Below, piece after piece: positions 7,266-9,037 of a DNA stretch of 9,037 bases. The notes below the pieces were generated by a model, which was not told where the DNA came from, searched no databases, and saw only the letters and a list, made by a program, of their open reading frames with translations. Numbering within the stretch: the first letter of the stretch is position 1; every line of letters starts with the position of its first letter. This DNA is from Desulfovibrionaceae bacterium UBA930. GTDB taxonomy: Bacteria; Desulfobacterota; Desulfovibrionia; Desulfovibrionales; Desulfovibrionaceae. The position numbers were made by a program, and so were the translations under genes. Where the stretch lies: contig DBDO01000068.1 in assembly GCA_002293605.1 (NCBI GenBank), positions 1 to 9,037 on the forward strand, read 5' to 3'.

Positions 7266-8447
7266 ATGCATATTCTTTACTGCCAGAAAATGATTTTTCC
7301 CAACTCCCAGGCCCATGCCATCCACACGGGCATGACTGCGGCGAACTTTGCGGCAGCGGGCGCGCCCACAATGCTTTTTCCCGGCGTGCCGCTGCTTGGC
7401 GGCAAGGCCTGCCTGGAGGATTTTTTCGCGCGTCTGGGCTACGCGCCGATTCCCGAGCATCTGCACCTGGCCGCCATCCCCTGCCGACACAAGGGCCTAT
7501 ACGGCCTGTTCTTTCGCTACCGCCTCTGGCAAGCCATGCGCCGCCCCTGCCTGGGCGGGCTGCCCCTCTGCTGGGCCTCAAGCGTGAAGGAAGCGCACAT
7601 GGCCCTGAGTCTGCGCGCCCTGGCCGGGAAAGAGGGGCGCATGCCTGTGGTCTTTGAAGTCCACCACCTGATTTCGCGGCTCAAACAGGGCCGCGAGGCG
7701 GACAAGGCCTATGCCCTGGAACGGGAGGCTTTCAGCAAAGCGGATATGATAGTCTTCAACTGTGAGGATTTACAAGAAAAAGCGCGCGGCTATCTGCCCG
7801 CGCCCAAACTCAGTCTGGTGTCTCCGCTCGGCTTTAACGAGCGGGCCGTCCTGCCGGTGCGCGATCCGGATCTGCCCGAACCGGGAAAGCGGGCCGGAAT
7901 AGTGCGCCTTGCATACGCAGGCACGCTGCAGAAGGGTAAAGGCCTTGAAAATCTCTTCCGCGCCCTGAGTTTTCTGCCTGCCCACTACCAGTTGACCATC
8001 GTTGGTGGCCGCCCTTCTGCCCGGCTGGAGAGGCTTATGCGCCTGGCCGAAGAACTGCGCCTGGGAGAGCGCCTTTTCTTCAAGGGCATGGTAGAGCAGC
8101 GGCAGGTAGGAGAATGTCTTACGGACTGCGATATCTTCATCATTCCCCAAAACACCGGAGAGGATTTTTTCGCCCCGATCAAAATGTATGAGGCCCTGGG
8201 CTTTGCCCTGCCCATAGTGGCAAGCCCCATATCCTCCCTGTGCTGCACGCTGCACGAGGGAAAAAACGCCCTGTTCGCCGCCGATGCTTCGCCCCAAAGC
8301 CTGGCCGCCGCAATCCGCCGCCTCGGAGAAAACCCGGCCCTGCGTCAGGCAATGCGGCGCAACAACCTTGAAGCGTCCAGGGCCTACCAGGCCTCCGCCA
8401 GGGCGAAAAAATTGCTGGAGGTCTTCCGGCAGCATTTTGGCACCTGA
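7266..8447 (+). CDS. GT4-type (GT-B fold) glycosyltransferase, group 1
   Basis: A 393-residue cytoplasmic retaining glycosyltransferase that would extend lipooligosaccharide, O-antigen or another glycan from a nucleotide sugar. The N-terminal Rossmann half starts MHILYCQKMIFPNSQAHAIHTG, with HAIHTGMTAANFAAAG forming the usual acceptor-side loop and helix. The C-terminal donor half shows RLAYAGTLQKGKGLENL (214-230), LTIVGG (243-248), LFFKGMVEQRQVGECL, and IPQNTGEDFFAPIKMYEALGFALPIVAS, with the conserved Lys306 and Glu309 of the nucleotide-sugar site. Length is normal for the family. The start at 7266 fits the first beta strand, but there is no good Shine-Dalgarno. It is transcribed away from the family 8 gene and is visibly more GC-rich. 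Donor and acceptor cannot be read from the sequence. Cytosolic protein glycosylation is less likely given the O-antigen ligase nearby. Confidence 0.88.
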   Translation: MHILYCQKMIFPNSQAHAIHTGMTAANFAAAGAPTMLFPGVPLLGGKACLEDFFARLGYAPIPEHLHLAAIPCRHKGLYGLFFRYRLWQAMRRPCLGGLPLCWASSVKEAHMALSLRALAGKEGRMPVVFEVHHLISRLKQGREADKAYALEREAFSKADMIVFNCEDLQEKARGYLPAPKLSLVSPLGFNERAVLPVRDPDLPEPGKRAGIVRLAYAGTLQKGKGLENLFRALSFLPAHYQLTIVGGRPSARLERLMRLAEELRLGERLFFKGMVEQRQVGECLTDCDIFIIPQNTGEDFFAPIKMYEALGFALPIVASPISSLCCTLHEGKNALFAADASPQSLAAAIRRLGENPALRQAMRRNNLEASRAYQASARAKKLLEVFRQHFGT

Positions 8448-8540
8448 CACTGTTTCTCAAGAGTTTTTGAAGGCTCCATCTCCAGTAAGGAAAATAGTGA
8501 GTATCGTAAACCTGAGAGGAGCAGACTCTATTGCGTTATG

Positions 8541-8906
8541 TTATTGCCGAGCAGGCTCTTTAATCAAACTTTCCGCAGGAATACCAAGTTGCCCATGAAG
8601 CTTGCGTATCATTTTCAAAGTAAGGGGCCGCGTATAGTTCAGAACTTCATAAACTCGATTGATTCGCCCAATTACCGGCTCTAAGTCTTTTGGAGTCATG
8701 CCGTTCTGTTCTATATAGAACTTGATGGCTTCTACAGGGTCAGGCAAATCCATGGGATAGCTTTTACGCTCATAGGCTTCTACCAGAGTGACCAAAACAT
8801 CAAGTTGGTCGCCTTCAAAGCTACCCTCTTGCGCGTTCATCAAAGTTTCAATCTGCTTCAGGGCCTCCCTGTAATCATTTTCGTTACGAATAGGCCTTAT
8901 CGTCAT
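8541..8906 (-). CDS. higA: HigA-like antitoxin, XRE/HTH family
   Basis: A 121-residue protein matching the HigA antitoxin group (COG5499 type). An acidic N-terminal helical region (FEGDQLDVLVTLVEAYERKSYPMDLPDPVEAI) is followed by a helix-turn-helix domain (about 60-113: NGMTPKDLEPVIGRINRVYEVLNYTRPLTLKMIRKLHGQLGIPAESLI). It should neutralise the HigB mRNA interferase encoded just upstream and, with it, repress the operon. The start is set by GAGGTG overlapping the toxin stop codon, eight bases before ATG. Only 9 bases separate the genes, and the toxin-first order is typical of higBA. It converges on the GT4 gene; the 93-base gap 8448-8540 holds no recognisable gene or clear terminator. Local base composition is lower in GC than the GT4 gene, consistent with a mobile module. 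Confidence 0.92.
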   Translation of the reverse strand: MTIRPIRNENDYREALKQIETLMNAQEGSFEGDQLDVLVTLVEAYERKSYPMDLPDPVEAIKFYIEQNGMTPKDLEPVIGRINRVYEVLNYTRPLTLKMIRKLHGQLGIPAESLIKEPARQ

Positions 8907-8915
8907 GGTTTCACC

Positions 8916-9037
8916 TCATATAGTTTGAGGGGAGATAGCATCATATTGCCTGTGTGTTCCGATAAAACGGATATATACAACTCGGTAAGAATAGTTTATC
9001 CAGACCACCAAGCGATACTTGTTCCCGGCAATGTTAA
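8916..9037 (-). CDS. higB: HigB-like mRNA interferase toxin, C-terminal part (cut by window edge)
   Basis: The last 39 codons read NIAGNKYRLVVWINYSYRVV, then YIRFIGTHRQYDAISPQTI and a TGA at 8916-8918. NI(G/A)GNKYRL and the (F/Y)I(R/K)FIGTHxxYD block are hallmarks of the HigB_toxin family (RelE fold), a ribosome-dependent mRNA-cleaving toxin. The true start lies beyond the window, so completeness of the N-terminal half cannot be judged. No stop or frameshift is present in the visible part. It is followed after 9 bases by the HigA antitoxin gene on the same strand. Confidence 0.9.
   Translation of the reverse strand, partial: NIAGNKYRLVVWINYSYRVVYIRFIGTHRQYDAISPQTI

Noticed and set aside
7079..7657. 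Long plus-strand open frame with a CPLC-like stretch
   Set aside because: It overlaps most of the start of the GT4 gene in another frame, reads as low-complexity sequence and shows no domain. The GT4 frame has clear family motifs throughout.
8448..8540. Terminator between the convergent GT4 and higA genes
   Set aside because: No inverted repeat with a convincing stem and T-run could be found in this gap.

Overview
The window looks like chromosomal DNA from a moderately GC-rich Gram-negative bacterium. A Desulfovibrionaceae-like sulfate or sulfite reducer of the gut type is a reasonable guess. It rests on protein style and gene mix (a clade-3-like catalase, a Kbp-type BON-LysM protein, lipooligosaccharide genes) and is inference only. 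No RNA genes, insertion sequences, CRISPR arrays or origins were seen.

Left part (1-4379): a monofunctional heme catalase (katA) on the minus strand is divergent from a plus-strand group. That group holds a BON-LysM protein of the Kbp/YgaU family, a secreted clostripain-family (C11) cysteine protease, and a secreted formylglycine-generating-enzyme-like protein. The last two genes overlap by one base (TAATG) and are almost certainly translationally coupled. A strong hairpin without a U-tract separates kbp from the protease.

Middle part (4380-8447): three surface-glycan genes. A multi-membrane O-antigen ligase/polymerase family protein (+) has a perfect TATAAT and a 13-bp hairpin in its leader. 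It converges on a family 8 glycosyltransferase (-). Beyond a divergent spacer of about 300 bp lies a GT4-type glycosyltransferase (+). Together they probably build, modify or ligate lipooligosaccharide or O-antigen.

The standout feature is in the family 8 gene. Its first codons contain eleven perfect CAAT units, the same unit and position used for phase variation of Haemophilus influenzae lipooligosaccharide genes. The tract is in frame here (gene ON). A second ATG seven bases upstream would restore the frame if one unit were lost, and the third frame is closed by a stop codon. This looks like a multi-state contingency switch for a surface sugar.

Right edge (8541-9037): a HigB-HigA type II toxin-antitoxin pair on the minus strand, with the toxin cut by the window end. 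This segment and the family 8 gene look more AT-rich than the GT4 gene between them, which fits separate acquisition.
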